Assembly (NCBI GenBank): GCA_018268715.1
Contig: JAFDVZ010000016.1
Span: 124,001-188,000, forward strand
Direction of reading: 5' to 3'
DNA: 64,000 nucleotides
DNA from: Acidobacteriota bacterium
GTDB lineage: Bacteria; Acidobacteriota; Terriglobia; Bryobacterales; Bryobacteraceae
The notes beneath the pieces are model-generated. The model was not told the DNA's origin. It worked only from the letters and a program-made list of their open reading frames with translations, and ran no database searches. The position numbers and the translations under genes were made by a program. Each line of letters opens with the position of its first letter. The first letter of the stretch is position 1. Of the stretch, positions 1 through 8,694 are shown piece after piece.

Positions 1-299
1 CGGTCAAGGATTTGCGCGAAACCACGTTGCTGCGAGTGCTGACTCAGGCCGAGGGCCTGGCTAACTTCTCCGCGAGCGAAGGCGTGATCTACCGCCGCCG
101 GAGCGATGGCGACGGGCGGGAAAGCATCGTGGTCGACGTCAAACGCATCTTAAAGGGAAAGTCGCCCGATGTCCAACTCCAACCCTACGACGTACTATAC
201 ATACCCGAAGCAAAGGGACGCCGCCTGACCGCTGAAGTCATCGATCGCATGGCGGGATTCGGCGTTTCCACCGTGAGTGGATATCTCATCTTCAAGTAA
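1..299 (+). CDS. polysaccharide export (Wza/SLBB-type) protein, C-terminal end
   Basis: The reading frame is open to the left window edge and stops at TAA 297-299, so only the last ~99 residues are seen. They look like the last SLBB domain of an outer-membrane polysaccharide export protein: a TLLRVLTQAEG helix, a VDVKRILKGKSPDV strand/turn and the typical QPYDVLYIPE ending, then a short hydrophobic tail (STVSGYLIF). Such proteins form the export channel for capsule or exopolysaccharide and pair with Wzz/BY-kinase proteins. The next gene, starting 22 bases downstream, is of that kind, so an EPS export operon is likely. The in-frame TTG at 12 is not taken as a start because the SLBB fold begins upstream. 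Confidence 0.8.
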   Translation, partial: VKDLRETTLLRVLTQAEGLANFSASEGVIYRRRSDGDGRESIVVDVKRILKGKSPDVQLQPYDVLYIPEAKGRRLTAEVIDRMAGFGVSTVSGYLIFK

Positions 300-321
300 G
301 GAGCAAGTCGCTGGTACAAGT

Positions 322-2397
322 ATGAGTCGAAGGATGGCATCCATGGCAGTGGTTCAAGGAGAGGTGGCGCCAGTCGCGGTAAGTGAACTATCCGTGTACC
401 CCCATCGCGGGGTGACCGTCGCGCCGAAGCCCGCGGCGACGCTCGGCGACTATCTCGACGCCATCTACCGCCGCCGCTGGTGGATCCTCGCCCTGGTCGT
501 GTTATCGGTGGGGGCTGCTTTCGCCGTCACCAAACGCCTTCCCAGGATGTATGACGGAATGGCGACCCTCGACATCGAACGCATGACTCCCTCCGGCCTG
601 GTGGGCCCCGAGTTATCCACCCAGGTGGCGCCGGACATGGACCAGGTGGTCGCCACCCACATGCGTATGATCCAGTCCGACGCCGTGCTTCGGCCCATCG
701 CCGTCAAATACGACCTGTTTGAGCCGGGCGCCTCCGAACGCCGCGGCCCCGTGCGTCTGAAGAATCTCAAGATCACCCGTCCGCCCAGCACCTATCTCAT
801 CCAGATCTCTTTCCGCGCGCCCAAGCCGGAACTGGCGGCGAATGTCGCCAACGCCATCGCCCGCAACTATCTCGCCCAGCTCCAGCAGTTGCAGAGAACG
901 CAGTGGGAAACGCTCTCCGTCGCCACTCGCCGGCAGTTGGCCGAGCTGAAGGACAAGATGGAGAGCTCCAACGAAGCGCTGCTGGTCTTCCAGCGCCAGA
1001 TCGGCATGGTCGATCCGGAGGACAAGACCAATGTGCTCGCCGCGCGGCTCATCCAGTTGAATACGGAGTTCGCCAAGGCGCAGAGCGATCGCGCCGCCAA
1101 GGAGGCGGTCTACGACACGCTGGTTTCCGGAAGCCCCGAAGCCGCCGAAGCCTCCACTCAGGGCGAGCAGGTGAAACGGCTGCTCGAGCGCCGCAGCGAA
1201 GCCCAGCAGAAGTTTGCCGACGTCAAGACGATCTATGGCGACCGGAACGCCGAATACAAGCGTGCGGCCGCGCAGTTGCAGGACATCGACGCGCAGATTC
1301 GCGTCGCCTACAACAAGGTGATCAAGCGCGCCGAAGCGGAATTGCGCGAAACGCGCCTGCGCGAATCGAACCTCAGCGCCGCCTACTCCAAGACCAAGCA
1401 GGAGGCCGACGCCGTCAGCGCCCGCGCCGTCGAATACCGTCTCCTGCGCCAGCGCGCCGATTCCGATCGCATCATTTACGACGAGTTATCCCGCAAGGTG
1501 GGCGAGGCCGAGATCAACTCCGGATTGCGCGCCGCTCCGGTGCGCATCGCTGATCTCGCCTCGCCCGACTCGCATCCGGCCAGTCCCAGCGCCGCGCTGA
1601 ACTGCGCCATCGCGCTGCTCGGCTCGTTGCTGATCGGATGTGTCGCCGCCGTCATCCACGATGTCCGCCGCGAACGGTTCCGCACGGCCGACGATATTCG
1701 CGCCGCCTGCGGCGCCGAAGTGGTTACCGTGTTGCCCACCGTGCGATCCTGGCGCGGCCGCAACGATACGCTCGCCGAAGGACACTATCAACGGCCCGAC
1801 GCCGACGTGTTGCGGTTCCGCGAGCAGATCAAGCGTCTCCGCAACGCCTTCAATCAGGCCATGGGATCGGACCTGCCGCGCGTCATCGTGGTGGTCAGCC
1901 CGTCGCGCCGCGACGGCCGTTCCCGCATCGCCTCGGAGTTCGGACTCGCCTACTCGGCGCTGGGCCAGCGCACGCTGATCATGGATGCGGACCTTCGCAA
2001 TCCGGTGCGCCGCCGCACTCGTCCCGCGGCCGGACTCAGCAGCGCGCTGTCGGGCGAGGCTCGTTGGCGCGACGCCGTTCTCGCCGCCAATGGAAGCATC
2101 GCGCCCGACGTGTTGCCTTCGGGTCCGCAGGACGACCGCGTCTCCGAACTCGTCCACAAGCGGCTCGACTTCCTGGTGGACGAAGCCGCGCGCGATTACG
2201 ACGTCGTGGTCATCGATTCGCCGCCGTTTCTGCGCTATTCCGAATGTCTCGACATCGTGCGCAACGCCGACGCCGTCATTGTTGTGGCTCGCGCCGGACA
2301 TACTGAGCCGCGCGAGTTTGAGACCATGCTGCGCTATCTCCGCCGCATGAACGCCCGCGTCGGGGCCGTGGTTCTGAACGACGTTGAGCGCGCCTGA
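322..2397 (+). CDS. Wzz/BY-kinase-like polysaccharide co-polymerase with degenerate P-loop
   Basis: A 691-residue inner-membrane protein that should control exopolysaccharide chain length or export with the upstream SLBB protein. Order of parts: N-terminal Wzz segment with a first membrane helix just after YRRRWW (about residues 55-75), a periplasmic region with long coiled coil (about 190-400), a second membrane helix (about 424-445), then a cytoplasmic kinase-like domain. In that domain Walker A' (LIMDADLRNP, ~552) and Walker B (VVVIDSPP, ~627) are intact. The P-loop reads SPSRRDGRSRIA (~525), with Arg in place of the nucleotide-binding Lys, and there is no C-terminal tyrosine cluster. ATP use and autophosphorylation are therefore doubtful (inference). 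The start could also be ATG 343, which has AAGGA at a better distance; GTG 277 would overlap the previous gene. Confidence 0.85.
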   Translation: MSRRMASMAVVQGEVAPVAVSELSVYPHRGVTVAPKPAATLGDYLDAIYRRRWWILALVVLSVGAAFAVTKRLPRMYDGMATLDIERMTPSGLVGPELSTQVAPDMDQVVATHMRMIQSDAVLRPIAVKYDLFEPGASERRGPVRLKNLKITRPPSTYLIQISFRAPKPELAANVANAIARNYLAQLQQLQRTQWETLSVATRRQLAELKDKMESSNEALLVFQRQIGMVDPEDKTNVLAARLIQLNTEFAKAQSDRAAKEAVYDTLVSGSPEAAEASTQGEQVKRLLERRSEAQQKFADVKTIYGDRNAEYKRAAAQLQDIDAQIRVAYNKVIKRAEAELRETRLRESNLSAAYSKTKQEADAVSARAVEYRLLRQRADSDRIIYDELSRKVGEAEINSGLRAAPVRIADLASPDSHPASPSAALNCAIALLGSLLIGCVAAVIHDVRRERFRTADDIRAACGAEVVTVLPTVRSWRGRNDTLAEGHYQRPDADVLRFREQIKRLRNAFNQAMGSDLPRVIVVVSPSRRDGRSRIASEFGLAYSALGQRTLIMDADLRNPVRRRTRPAAGLSSALSGEARWRDAVLAANGSIAPDVLPSGPQDDRVSELVHKRLDFLVDEAARDYDVVVIDSPPFLRYSECLDIVRNADAVIVVARAGHTEPREFETMLRYLRRMNARVGAVVLNDVERA

Positions 2398-2407
2398 GAA
2401 AACAAAT

Positions 2408-2439
2408 GCGCCCCACCACCCACAAGAGTGGCGGGGCGC
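2408..2439 (-). terminator. hairpin terminator between convergent genes
   Basis: GCGCCCC (2408-2414) pairs with GGGGCGC (2433-2439). After one A-C mismatch, CCAC (2416-2419) pairs with GTGG (2428-2431), around an 8-base loop. Read on the minus strand the stem is followed by a T-rich stretch (ATTTGTTTTC), which suits the end of the smc transcript. The plus-strand side lacks a T run, so it may work weakly for the kinase-like gene. Confidence 0.65.
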
Positions 2440-2466
2440 TCAGGTTAGAGACCACCTAACTTCCAA

Positions 2467-5400
2467 CTATCTCCCAATCGACTGCAACCGTCCGGTCTGG
2501 GGCGCCAACCCGGGTTGATCGCCTCCCGCCGGCTGTTCAAACCTCACGGAGACCAGTTTCGACACGCCCGGCTCCTGCATGGTGACGCCATACAGCGCCT
2601 GCGCGGCTTCCATGGTGCGCTTGGCGTGCGTGATGACCACGAATTGCGTCTGCTTGGCCATCTCCTGAATCAACCGCGTCAATCGCATGATGTTCGGCTC
2701 ATCCAGCGGAGCGTCCACCTCGTCCAGCACGCAGAACGGGCTCGGCTGGTAACGGAAGATCGCCATCAGCAGCGCCATCGCGGTTAGCGACTTCTCGCCG
2801 CCCGACAGCAACAGCACGCTCTGCAGCTTCTTTCCCGGAGGCGACGCCACGATGTCGATGCCCGATTCGGCCAGATTCGTCTCGTCGGTCAGCCGCATCT
2901 CCGCGCTGCCGCCGCCGAACAGCGTCGTGAACATTTCCTTGAAGTTCGAGTTGATCGCCTCGAACGCTTCGCCGAACCGCTTGCGCGATTCCTGGTCCAG
3001 ATCCTGAATCGCCCGCTCGGTGTCCTTGATCGAGTCGATCAGGTCCTGCCGCTGCGCGTTCAGGAAGTCGTAGCGCTGCTGCGCCTCCTGGTGTTCGGCC
3101 AACGCGTCCGCGTTCACCGGACCCAGCGCGTCGATGCGTCCGCGGATCTCCTGATACCTGGCCTCCGCCTCGGCCAGCGCCGCGTCGTCGAGCACGGTCT
3201 CCTCGCCCTGCGCCAGCTCTTCGAGCGATGCGCTCAACTCCTTGCGGGCCGTCTCGTCCAGGTACTTCAACTCGGCCTGCTTCTTCACCAACTCGAGTTC
3301 GAATTGGGTGCGCCGCTCCTGCCAGCCCTGCGCGTCGTTGCGCAGCGTCTTCAACAGGTCGTCGGACGCCGTCAACTCCCCGCGCACCGCCGCTTCCTGC
3401 TCGGCAAGCTTCGCCACCACTTGCTCGAGCGCGGCGATCTGTTCGGCCAACTCCTTGGCCTTCGCATCGAGCGTCAGGTTGTCCTGTTCGAGCCGCGTGC
3501 GGTCGCCCACCAGCTTTTCGAGCGTGAAGGCCAACTGCTGCTGCCGCTGTGACAGATCGCGGATCTGATTCTCCAGCCGCGACCGCGACGCCTGCTCGGC
3601 CCGCCGCCGCTCCTCGAACTGAGCCAACTGCGCCCGCAGCACGGAATGTTCCTCGGCCGCCACGGTCGCCTTGGACTGCAATTCGCCCAACTGCGTGCGA
3701 GCCTGCTCGAGCGCCTGTTCCTGCGTCAGCCGAAGCTGGTCTTTCTGCTCGACGATCTCGACGTTCCGCCGCTTGTGCTCTTCGCTCCGCGCCGCTTCCT
3801 TGGCCAACCGGTCCAGTTCGAGCCGCGCCACTGAAAGCCGCGAAGTCGCCCGGTTGAACTCTTCGTTCAGCTTGCGGAACTCGTGGTCGAGCGCCAGCGC
3901 GTCCTTTTCCTGCGCCTGCTGCATGCCCCGCAGCCGCTCCAGTTCCTCGGTCAGCCGCGCGATCTCTTCCTCGATGCTCTCGAGCAGGGCCGCGGTCTGG
4001 TCCATTTCCCGCTGCCGCGCCTGAACCTGCGTATTCAGTTCCCGCAGCTCGCGCTTCAACGCCAGCGGACCGCTCGCCAGCTTCTTGCCGCCGCTCACCG
4101 CGTGGCCCTGATAGCTGACGCCGTCCGGCGCCAGGAAGATCATGTCCGGATGCGTCACCGCCAGCGACTGCGCCGCCTGCCGGTTCTCGGCCAGGTAGCA
4201 GCGCTCCAGCCGCGGCAACAACTCCGTCGACGCGTTGGTCAGCCCGTTGGTGAACTTCAGCATCTCGCGCAACGGCGCGATCACGCCCTCGCCCGACAAT
4301 GCATGCGCCGGCGCCGGCGCGGTTTCCGAATGCGGAGGCTCCACCAGGAACGTCGCCCGCCCGTCCACGTCGCTGCGCATCAGGTCGATGCCCTGCTCGG
4401 CGTGCTCCCAGCTCTTCACCACGACATATTCGAGCTCGTCGTGCAGGAAATCTTCCGTCGCCCGTTCGAAGCGGTTGTCCACCACCTCGACGAAATCGGC
4501 CAGCACGCCCACCGGCTGGAAGTTGTTCACCTGACCGCGTTCGACGGCCTTGAACAGCCGCTTCACGGACTCGGTCGTGTAGGAACGGTGCGAGATGATG
4601 TCGTTCAGCGAATCGCGCCGCGCCTTCTGCCGCGCCAGTTCCGCCCGCAGGTGCTCGAGCTTCCGCCGAGCCTCCACCAGCCGGTTCTTCTGCACCGACA
4701 GCTCTTCCTCGACGCCGCGCCGCCGGTCCATCACCGATTCGAGCTCCAGCTGCCGCGCCGCCATCCGTTCCGAAAGCTGCGCCTTCACCTGGTCCAGCCG
4801 CCCGCGCTCGCCCTCGGCCGCCTGCGCTTCGTGCTCGGAGCGCGAACGGTCCCGCTGGATCGCCGCCAGGTATTCCTCGATCTGCGCCAGTTGGTTCTTG
4901 AGCGTCGACGTCTCGCCGAGCAGCCGCAGCACCTGCTGCCGCGCGCTTTCCTGCGCCCGTTCCCGCTCGCGCAGGGACTGCTGGATCTGGTCGCGTTCCT
5001 CGGCCTTCACCGCCAGCGACTGCCGCACCGCCTCGGTCTGCTGGTCCAGCTGGCCCAGGTTCCGGACATGGACTTCCAGTTCTCCCCGGCTCTGCTCCAG
5101 CCGCTTTCCGATGTCCTGGGTCTCGGTTTCGCCCTGCGTCAGCCGCTGCTCGATGCTCGAAATCTGCTTGGCCTGCGAATCGAGACGGCCCCGGGTGCGC
5201 TCGGCGTCCACCTTGAGCTCGCCCAGCCTGCCGCGATTCTCCGTCAGCTCGGCCTCGGTCTTATAGGAATGTTCGAGCAGCCGGGTCTGTTCGGAGTCTT
5301 TCTCGGTCACCTGCGCCGAGAGCGTCTGAAACTCCTGCGTCGCCTGGTTCAGGTCGAGCGCCAGTTTCGCCGCTTCCCGTTCGAGCATCCGGAACCGGCC

Positions 5401-6228
5401 CGTCAGCGCCACCCGGAGGTGCGCCACCATGTCGGTGCGAAGCTCCTCGTAACGCTTGGCCTTGGCCGCCTGCCGCTTCAGCGAATTGCACTGCCGGCCC
5501 ACTTCCTCGAGGATGTCGAACACGCGCGCCAGATTCTGCTTGGCGCCCTCGAGTTTGGCCTCCGCCAGCCGCTTTTTCGTCTTGAAACGCGTGATTCCGG
5601 CCGCTTCCTCGATCACCGAGCGCCGGTCGGCCGGCTTGTTGCTCAGGATCTGCCCGATGCGGCCCTGCTCGATAATGGCGTAGCTTTCGGGCCCCAGGCC
5701 CGTGCCCATGAAGATGTCCTGGATGTCGCGCAGCCGCCCCGGGCGGCCGTTGATCAGGTATTCGCTTTCTCCTGAACGATATAGCCGCCTGGTGATGGTG
5801 ACTTCGCCGTTGTGGGCGTGCGAAAACGTCACCAAATGTGCGTGTTTTGCGTCGTTATTGACGCCATTTTGACCGTTTTTGTGACCGTTTTCGTGGCCAT
5901 TTGCGACGGGAGGAAGCTCGTCGGCGTTCACCACCTCCACCGGTCCCTCGCCATGCATCCGCGGATCCACCAGCGTCATGGTCACGGACGCCATTCCCAG
6001 AGGCTTCCGTTCACGCGTACCGGCGAAGATGACATCTTCCATCCGGGCGCCGCGCAGGCTCTTCGCCGACTGTTCGCCTAGAACCCAGCTTATGGCGTCG
6101 CTGAGATTACTCTTACCGCAACCGTTCGGTCCGACCACGGCGGCGATGCCGCTGCCGTTGAACTTCATTTCCGTTCGGTCGAAGAACGATTTGAAACCCT
6201 GAATCTCGACGCGCTTCAGTTTCAGCAA
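2467..6228 (-). CDS. smc: chromosome segregation ATPase SMC
   Basis: A 1253-residue structural-maintenance-of-chromosomes protein that with ScpAB compacts and segregates the chromosome. Seen: N-terminal LKRVEIQGFKSF and Walker A GPNGCGKSN; a long first coiled coil; a hinge near the middle (from about VGVLADFVEV to the GHAVSGGKK region); a second coiled coil; C-terminal signature LLSGGEKSLTA and Walker B CVLDEVDAPLD. The start is TTG at 6228, because GGAAGGGG lies 10 bases upstream, the family begins at exactly this point, and a promoter lies just outside; the frame itself is open further, to 6351. It is somewhat longer than usual (about 1150-1200), partly owing to an Asn/Gly/His-rich insert in the N-terminal head (about residues 100-140). 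No scpA or scpB is adjacent. Confidence 0.96.
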   Translation of the reverse strand: MLKLKRVEIQGFKSFFDRTEMKFNGSGIAAVVGPNGCGKSNLSDAISWVLGEQSAKSLRGARMEDVIFAGTRERKPLGMASVTMTLVDPRMHGEGPVEVVNADELPPVANGHENGHKNGQNGVNNDAKHAHLVTFSHAHNGEVTITRRLYRSGESEYLINGRPGRLRDIQDIFMGTGLGPESYAIIEQGRIGQILSNKPADRRSVIEEAAGITRFKTKKRLAEAKLEGAKQNLARVFDILEEVGRQCNSLKRQAAKAKRYEELRTDMVAHLRVALTGRFRMLEREAAKLALDLNQATQEFQTLSAQVTEKDSEQTRLLEHSYKTEAELTENRGRLGELKVDAERTRGRLDSQAKQISSIEQRLTQGETETQDIGKRLEQSRGELEVHVRNLGQLDQQTEAVRQSLAVKAEERDQIQQSLRERERAQESARQQVLRLLGETSTLKNQLAQIEEYLAAIQRDRSRSEHEAQAAEGERGRLDQVKAQLSERMAARQLELESVMDRRRGVEEELSVQKNRLVEARRKLEHLRAELARQKARRDSLNDIISHRSYTTESVKRLFKAVERGQVNNFQPVGVLADFVEVVDNRFERATEDFLHDELEYVVVKSWEHAEQGIDLMRSDVDGRATFLVEPPHSETAPAPAHALSGEGVIAPLREMLKFTNGLTNASTELLPRLERCYLAENRQAAQSLAVTHPDMIFLAPDGVSYQGHAVSGGKKLASGPLALKRELRELNTQVQARQREMDQTAALLESIEEEIARLTEELERLRGMQQAQEKDALALDHEFRKLNEEFNRATSRLSVARLELDRLAKEAARSEEHKRRNVEIVEQKDQLRLTQEQALEQARTQLGELQSKATVAAEEHSVLRAQLAQFEERRRAEQASRSRLENQIRDLSQRQQQLAFTLEKLVGDRTRLEQDNLTLDAKAKELAEQIAALEQVVAKLAEQEAAVRGELTASDDLLKTLRNDAQGWQERRTQFELELVKKQAELKYLDETARKELSASLEELAQGEETVLDDAALAEAEARYQEIRGRIDALGPVNADALAEHQEAQQRYDFLNAQRQDLIDSIKDTERAIQDLDQESRKRFGEAFEAINSNFKEMFTTLFGGGSAEMRLTDETNLAESGIDIVASPPGKKLQSVLLLSGGEKSLTAMALLMAIFRYQPSPFCVLDEVDAPLDEPNIMRLTRLIQEMAKQTQFVVITHAKRTMEAAQALYGVTMQEPGVSKLVSVRFEQPAGGDQPGLAPQTGRLQSIGR

Positions 6229-6280
6229 TGTAGTCGAGCCCCTTCCAGAAACACGATTCACACTCGGGGGGGATGCCTCT

Positions 6281-6309
6281 ATACTAATCGGCTCCGACCG
6301 CCTTGTAAA
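6281..6309 (-). promoter_or_regulatory. sigma-70-type promoter of smc
   Basis: On the minus strand TTTACA (6309-6304) is separated by 17 bases from TAGTAT (6286-6281), a good match to -35/-10 elements. It lies about 50 bases upstream of the TTG start at 6228. This supports the short form of SMC, since longer forms would have to be initiated upstream of this promoter. Confidence 0.6.
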
Positions 6310-6487
6310 GCGGGTCAGATACGAAATCTCGTGGCCTCCGCCGCCCACCAACTATATATTGTGGTCCGATTGCCGTCCTGACCACAACTGCCTCCAGTCC
6401 CAGTACGCGCTTGATTGCCCAACAGGTCATGCCGTCATAGGTTTGACGGAAATCGAAATCAAATGGTGTAGGGAATGTTTGGAACGG

Positions 6488-7090
6488 CTATGCCGAGCCC
6501 GCCCGGTCCGATAATTCCCGCCGCAACCAGGCTTTTGCCAGCAGCCAGTCGCGTTTCACGGTGGCCGGCGAGATTCCCAACACCTCGGCCGTCTCCTCAA
6601 TGGTCAGCCCGGCGAAGTACCGCAGTTCGACCACTCGCGCCTGTTGCAGGTCGAACTCGGCGAGCGCCTTCATGGCGTCGTCGAGCCGCACCAGGTCGGT
6701 GTCGCGCGGGCTGGAGGCGTCCAGCGCCTCGTCGAGCGTCAGCCGATACACCGCCCCTCCCCGCTTGGCCGCCTGGCGGGCCCGGGCGTGATCCACCAGG
6801 ATGCGCCGGATCATTTCCGCCGCGAGTCCGAAAAACTGCGCCCGGTTCTGCCAGCGGACATTCCGCTGGTCCACCAGCTTCAGGTAGGCTTCGTGCACCA
6901 GGGCGGTGCTCTGCAAAGTGTGGTCGGAACGTTCGCGCCGCAGGTAGCGTCCGGCCAGCCGCCGCAGTTCGTCGTACACGAGCGGCGTCAGCGCATCGAA
7001 CGCGTCGCGGTCACCATCGCCCCAGCGAAGCAGGAGCCGGGTGACCTCATGAGGTGGCGGCGTCAATGGGTTCCTTGCGTTGATTGTCAT
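6488..7090 (-). CDS. ECF-like RNA polymerase sigma factor (TIGR02999 type)
   Basis: A 200-residue sigma factor that would redirect RNA polymerase to a small regulon. Region 2 is visible as FDALTPLVYDELRRLAGRYL and the ALVHEAYLKLVD segment; the stretch FFGLAAEMIRRILVDHARARQAAKRGG is characteristic of the ECF-like subfamily common in Acidobacteria and Planctomycetes. Region 4 is the helix-turn-helix GLTIEETAEVLGISPATVKRDW near the C-terminus. In these groups such genes are very often followed by a Ser/Thr protein kinase; here the next gene is smc and no kinase is in the window, so its control is not evident. The ATG start gives the full family length. Confidence 0.93.
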   Translation of the reverse strand: MTINARNPLTPPPHEVTRLLLRWGDGDRDAFDALTPLVYDELRRLAGRYLRRERSDHTLQSTALVHEAYLKLVDQRNVRWQNRAQFFGLAAEMIRRILVDHARARQAAKRGGAVYRLTLDEALDASSPRDTDLVRLDDAMKALAEFDLQQARVVELRYFAGLTIEETAEVLGISPATVKRDWLLAKAWLRRELSDRAGSA

Positions 7091-7418
7091 TCATCGGTCG
7101 CACCATTAGCAAGGACGCTTCCCGCGCCGCCGGATTTCGGGTTCGGTGGGCGCGATAAAAAACATCGATTGGACCCGATAAGCGTAAGCGCTTACTATGT
7201 AATTGTAAGCAGCAAATCGCCGATGTTCCCGCGATTTGCGAGTCCGCCAGGGCTTCACCACGACAGTTTTAACCACGTCTTCTGTTCAGCTCCGTTTTTG
7301 CAGCCGTTCACCGATATCCCGTCGAACGTCCAGACGCCGGATGTGTGCGGCCGCGAGCTGAATTTGGTTGCGGATTCCTGAATCCGCCGGCACGAAAAAC
7401 AACAATAGGAGAATCTAC
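7091..7418. other. intergenic region with operator-like palindrome
   Basis: 328 bases between the divergent sigma-factor gene and a small secreted-protein gene. No convincing coding potential. It contains the 12-base palindrome listed at 7184-7195 and, at its right end, the AGGAG ribosome binding site (7407-7411) of the secreted protein. I could not pick out a clear -35/-10 pair. Confidence 0.5.
7184..7195. promoter_or_regulatory. perfect palindrome resembling a LacI-family/cre-like operator
   Basis: GTAAGCGCTTAC is a perfect 12-base palindrome with a central CG, the architecture bound by LacI/GalR-type regulators (cre-like consensus TGTAAGCGNTTACA). It sits between two divergent genes, about 94 bases from the sigma-factor start and about 224 bases from the secreted-protein start. 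No LacI-family gene is in the window, so the regulator is unknown. Confidence 0.35.
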
Positions 7419-7775
7419 ATGAAAAAACTCATCGCTACAGGTGTCTTGGCGCTTGCCGCCATCGGGTCATCCACCGCCGCGTTCGGAGGCCCCATGGGCC
7501 GCGGCATCACGGTTCACGTTCCGTTCGAGTTCACCGCCTCCGGTTCAAAGCTTCCGGCCGGCGACTACTACGTCGCCCAGGACGAGATCCAGAGCGTTGT
7601 GTTCCTCACCAACCTGCAGAATCGCACCAGTGTGGCGGTGCTGCCGGAGTCGAACACCCTGTCGAATTCCAACGTCGAACCCGGCGCGAATTTCGTGAAA
7701 ACCGAAACCGGCTATGTTCTGAAGACCGTGCACGTCGAAGGCGGCCGCGGCTTCCTGCTCCGCACGGCGCGGTAG
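7419..7775 (+). CDS. small secreted protein of acidobacterial type, function unknown
   Basis: A 118-residue protein starting at ATG 7419 with AGGAG 7 bases upstream. An N-terminal signal peptide (MKKLIATGVLALAAIGSS...) should send it to the periplasm or outside. The mature part begins with a HVPFEFTASGSKLPAGDYYV motif; short exported proteins with this 'PF-F-G--LPAG-Y-V' pattern are frequent in Acidobacteria and usually uncharacterised. The rest looks like a small beta-sandwich with no cysteines or catalytic motifs. It is a single gene closed by a strong terminator. No function can be assigned. Confidence 0.8.
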   Translation: MKKLIATGVLALAAIGSSTAAFGGPMGRGITVHVPFEFTASGSKLPAGDYYVAQDEIQSVVFLTNLQNRTSVAVLPESNTLSNSNVEPGANFVKTETGYVLKTVHVEGGRGFLLRTAR

Positions 7776-7786
7776 CTCCAACCCGT

Positions 7787-7810
7787 GAAGGCGGGCGTTG
7801 TCCCGCCTTC
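7787..7810 (+). terminator. rho-independent-like terminator
   Basis: Perfect 9-base stem GAAGGCGGG (7787-7795) / CCCGCCTTC (7802-7810) with a 6-base loop, starting 11 bases after the stop of the secreted-protein gene and followed by a pyrimidine-rich stretch. It lies between convergent genes and may serve both. Confidence 0.7.
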
Positions 7811-7820
7811 CTCTCCACCT

Positions 7821-8528
7821 TTATGGAAGCCGGCCGACCGGCGCGCCGGTGTGCCGCACAAACCCCTCGGCGTAACGGGCCCTGGCTTCAATTCCCCGGA
7901 ACTCATTCATCTTCGTGTGGTGGCGATAGAAGTCCGCCGGGCCTTGGCTGGCGTGGGCGAAACAGGCGTCCCGTTTCCTGCCTTCGGTGGCGGTGATGTC
8001 CACGTAGTCGGTGGGCGAGAAATTCTGCGTCTGGTTCCCGGTCATCACTTCGTAATAGTAGAAGCCGGGCTTCACTTTCAGGGTGCGCCAGTAGTCGTCG
8101 GTCAGCAGGGAGGCGGCGCGGTGGTCGCGGTGGCGGTCCACGGGCCAGTGCGTGAACAGGACGTCGGGCTCTTCGGCGGCCAGGATTTTGCGGAAGGACT
8201 CGTACCGCTCGGCGTTGACCTCGGTGGCGCCGTCAATCTGACCCGCGAAGACGGGCCTGGCGCCCAGGATCTTGCAGGCCGCTTCGGCCTCCCGGGTCCG
8301 CAGCCGGGCCGTTTCGTCGGCCGGCTTGCCGCCGCCACCCGCCTCGCCCCGGGTCAGGTACACGATGGTCACGGAATGCCCGCCTTGCACGTACGCCGCG
8401 ATGGTCCCGCCACAGCCGCTTTCCGGATCGTCCGGATGGCCCCCTGTCACCACCACTTTCAGCTTCTTTTCCTGCGCCAAAAGTGGAACGGCGGCGCCTA
8501 GCCCAAGCAGGTCCCTGCGAGTAAACAT
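7821..8528 (-). CDS. PIG-L/LmbE family deacetylase, exported
   Basis: A 235-residue zinc-dependent N-deacetylase-like protein (the family removes acetyl groups from GlcNAc-type substrates). The zinc and catalytic motifs are visible as HPDD at 31-34 (the family's AHPDDE) and HRDH at 133-136. The N-terminus MFTRRDLLGLGAAVPLLAQ has a twin-arginine-like signal, so it is probably exported folded. It is a single gene convergent with the small secreted protein. The substrate cannot be told from sequence; many acidobacterial paralogues are annotated only at family level. The length fits the family. Confidence 0.9.
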   Translation of the reverse strand: MFTRRDLLGLGAAVPLLAQEKKLKVVVTGGHPDDPESGCGGTIAAYVQGGHSVTIVYLTRGEAGGGGKPADETARLRTREAEAACKILGARPVFAGQIDGATEVNAERYESFRKILAAEEPDVLFTHWPVDRHRDHRAASLLTDDYWRTLKVKPGFYYYEVMTGNQTQNFSPTDYVDITATEGRKRDACFAHASQGPADFYRHHTKMNEFRGIEARARYAEGFVRHTGAPVGRLP

Positions 8529-8694
8529 GTTGCGTTCTACTCATCATCGCGCATTGGGGGGTGTTGCGGCTTGCGACAATCCGGGCAGAGAATAATGAGA
8601 CCTAACTCACACTCTAGGAAAAGGAGAGGGATATGCCCCTCTTCGCGGTTTGAATCGGAACGCGCCAGCGAAATGCGGCGGAGGAACTATCGAA

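Noticed and set aside
3883..5775. Long plus-strand open frame opposite smc
   Set aside because: It is a shadow of the smc coding sequence: its translation is Leu/Arg/Gln-rich and motif-free, while the minus-strand frame is a complete SMC with promoter, ribosome site and terminator.
6432..6449. Short hairpin CCGTCA/TGACGG downstream of the sigma-factor gene
   Set aside because: Only six base pairs and no following T run in the transcript direction; too weak to call a terminator.
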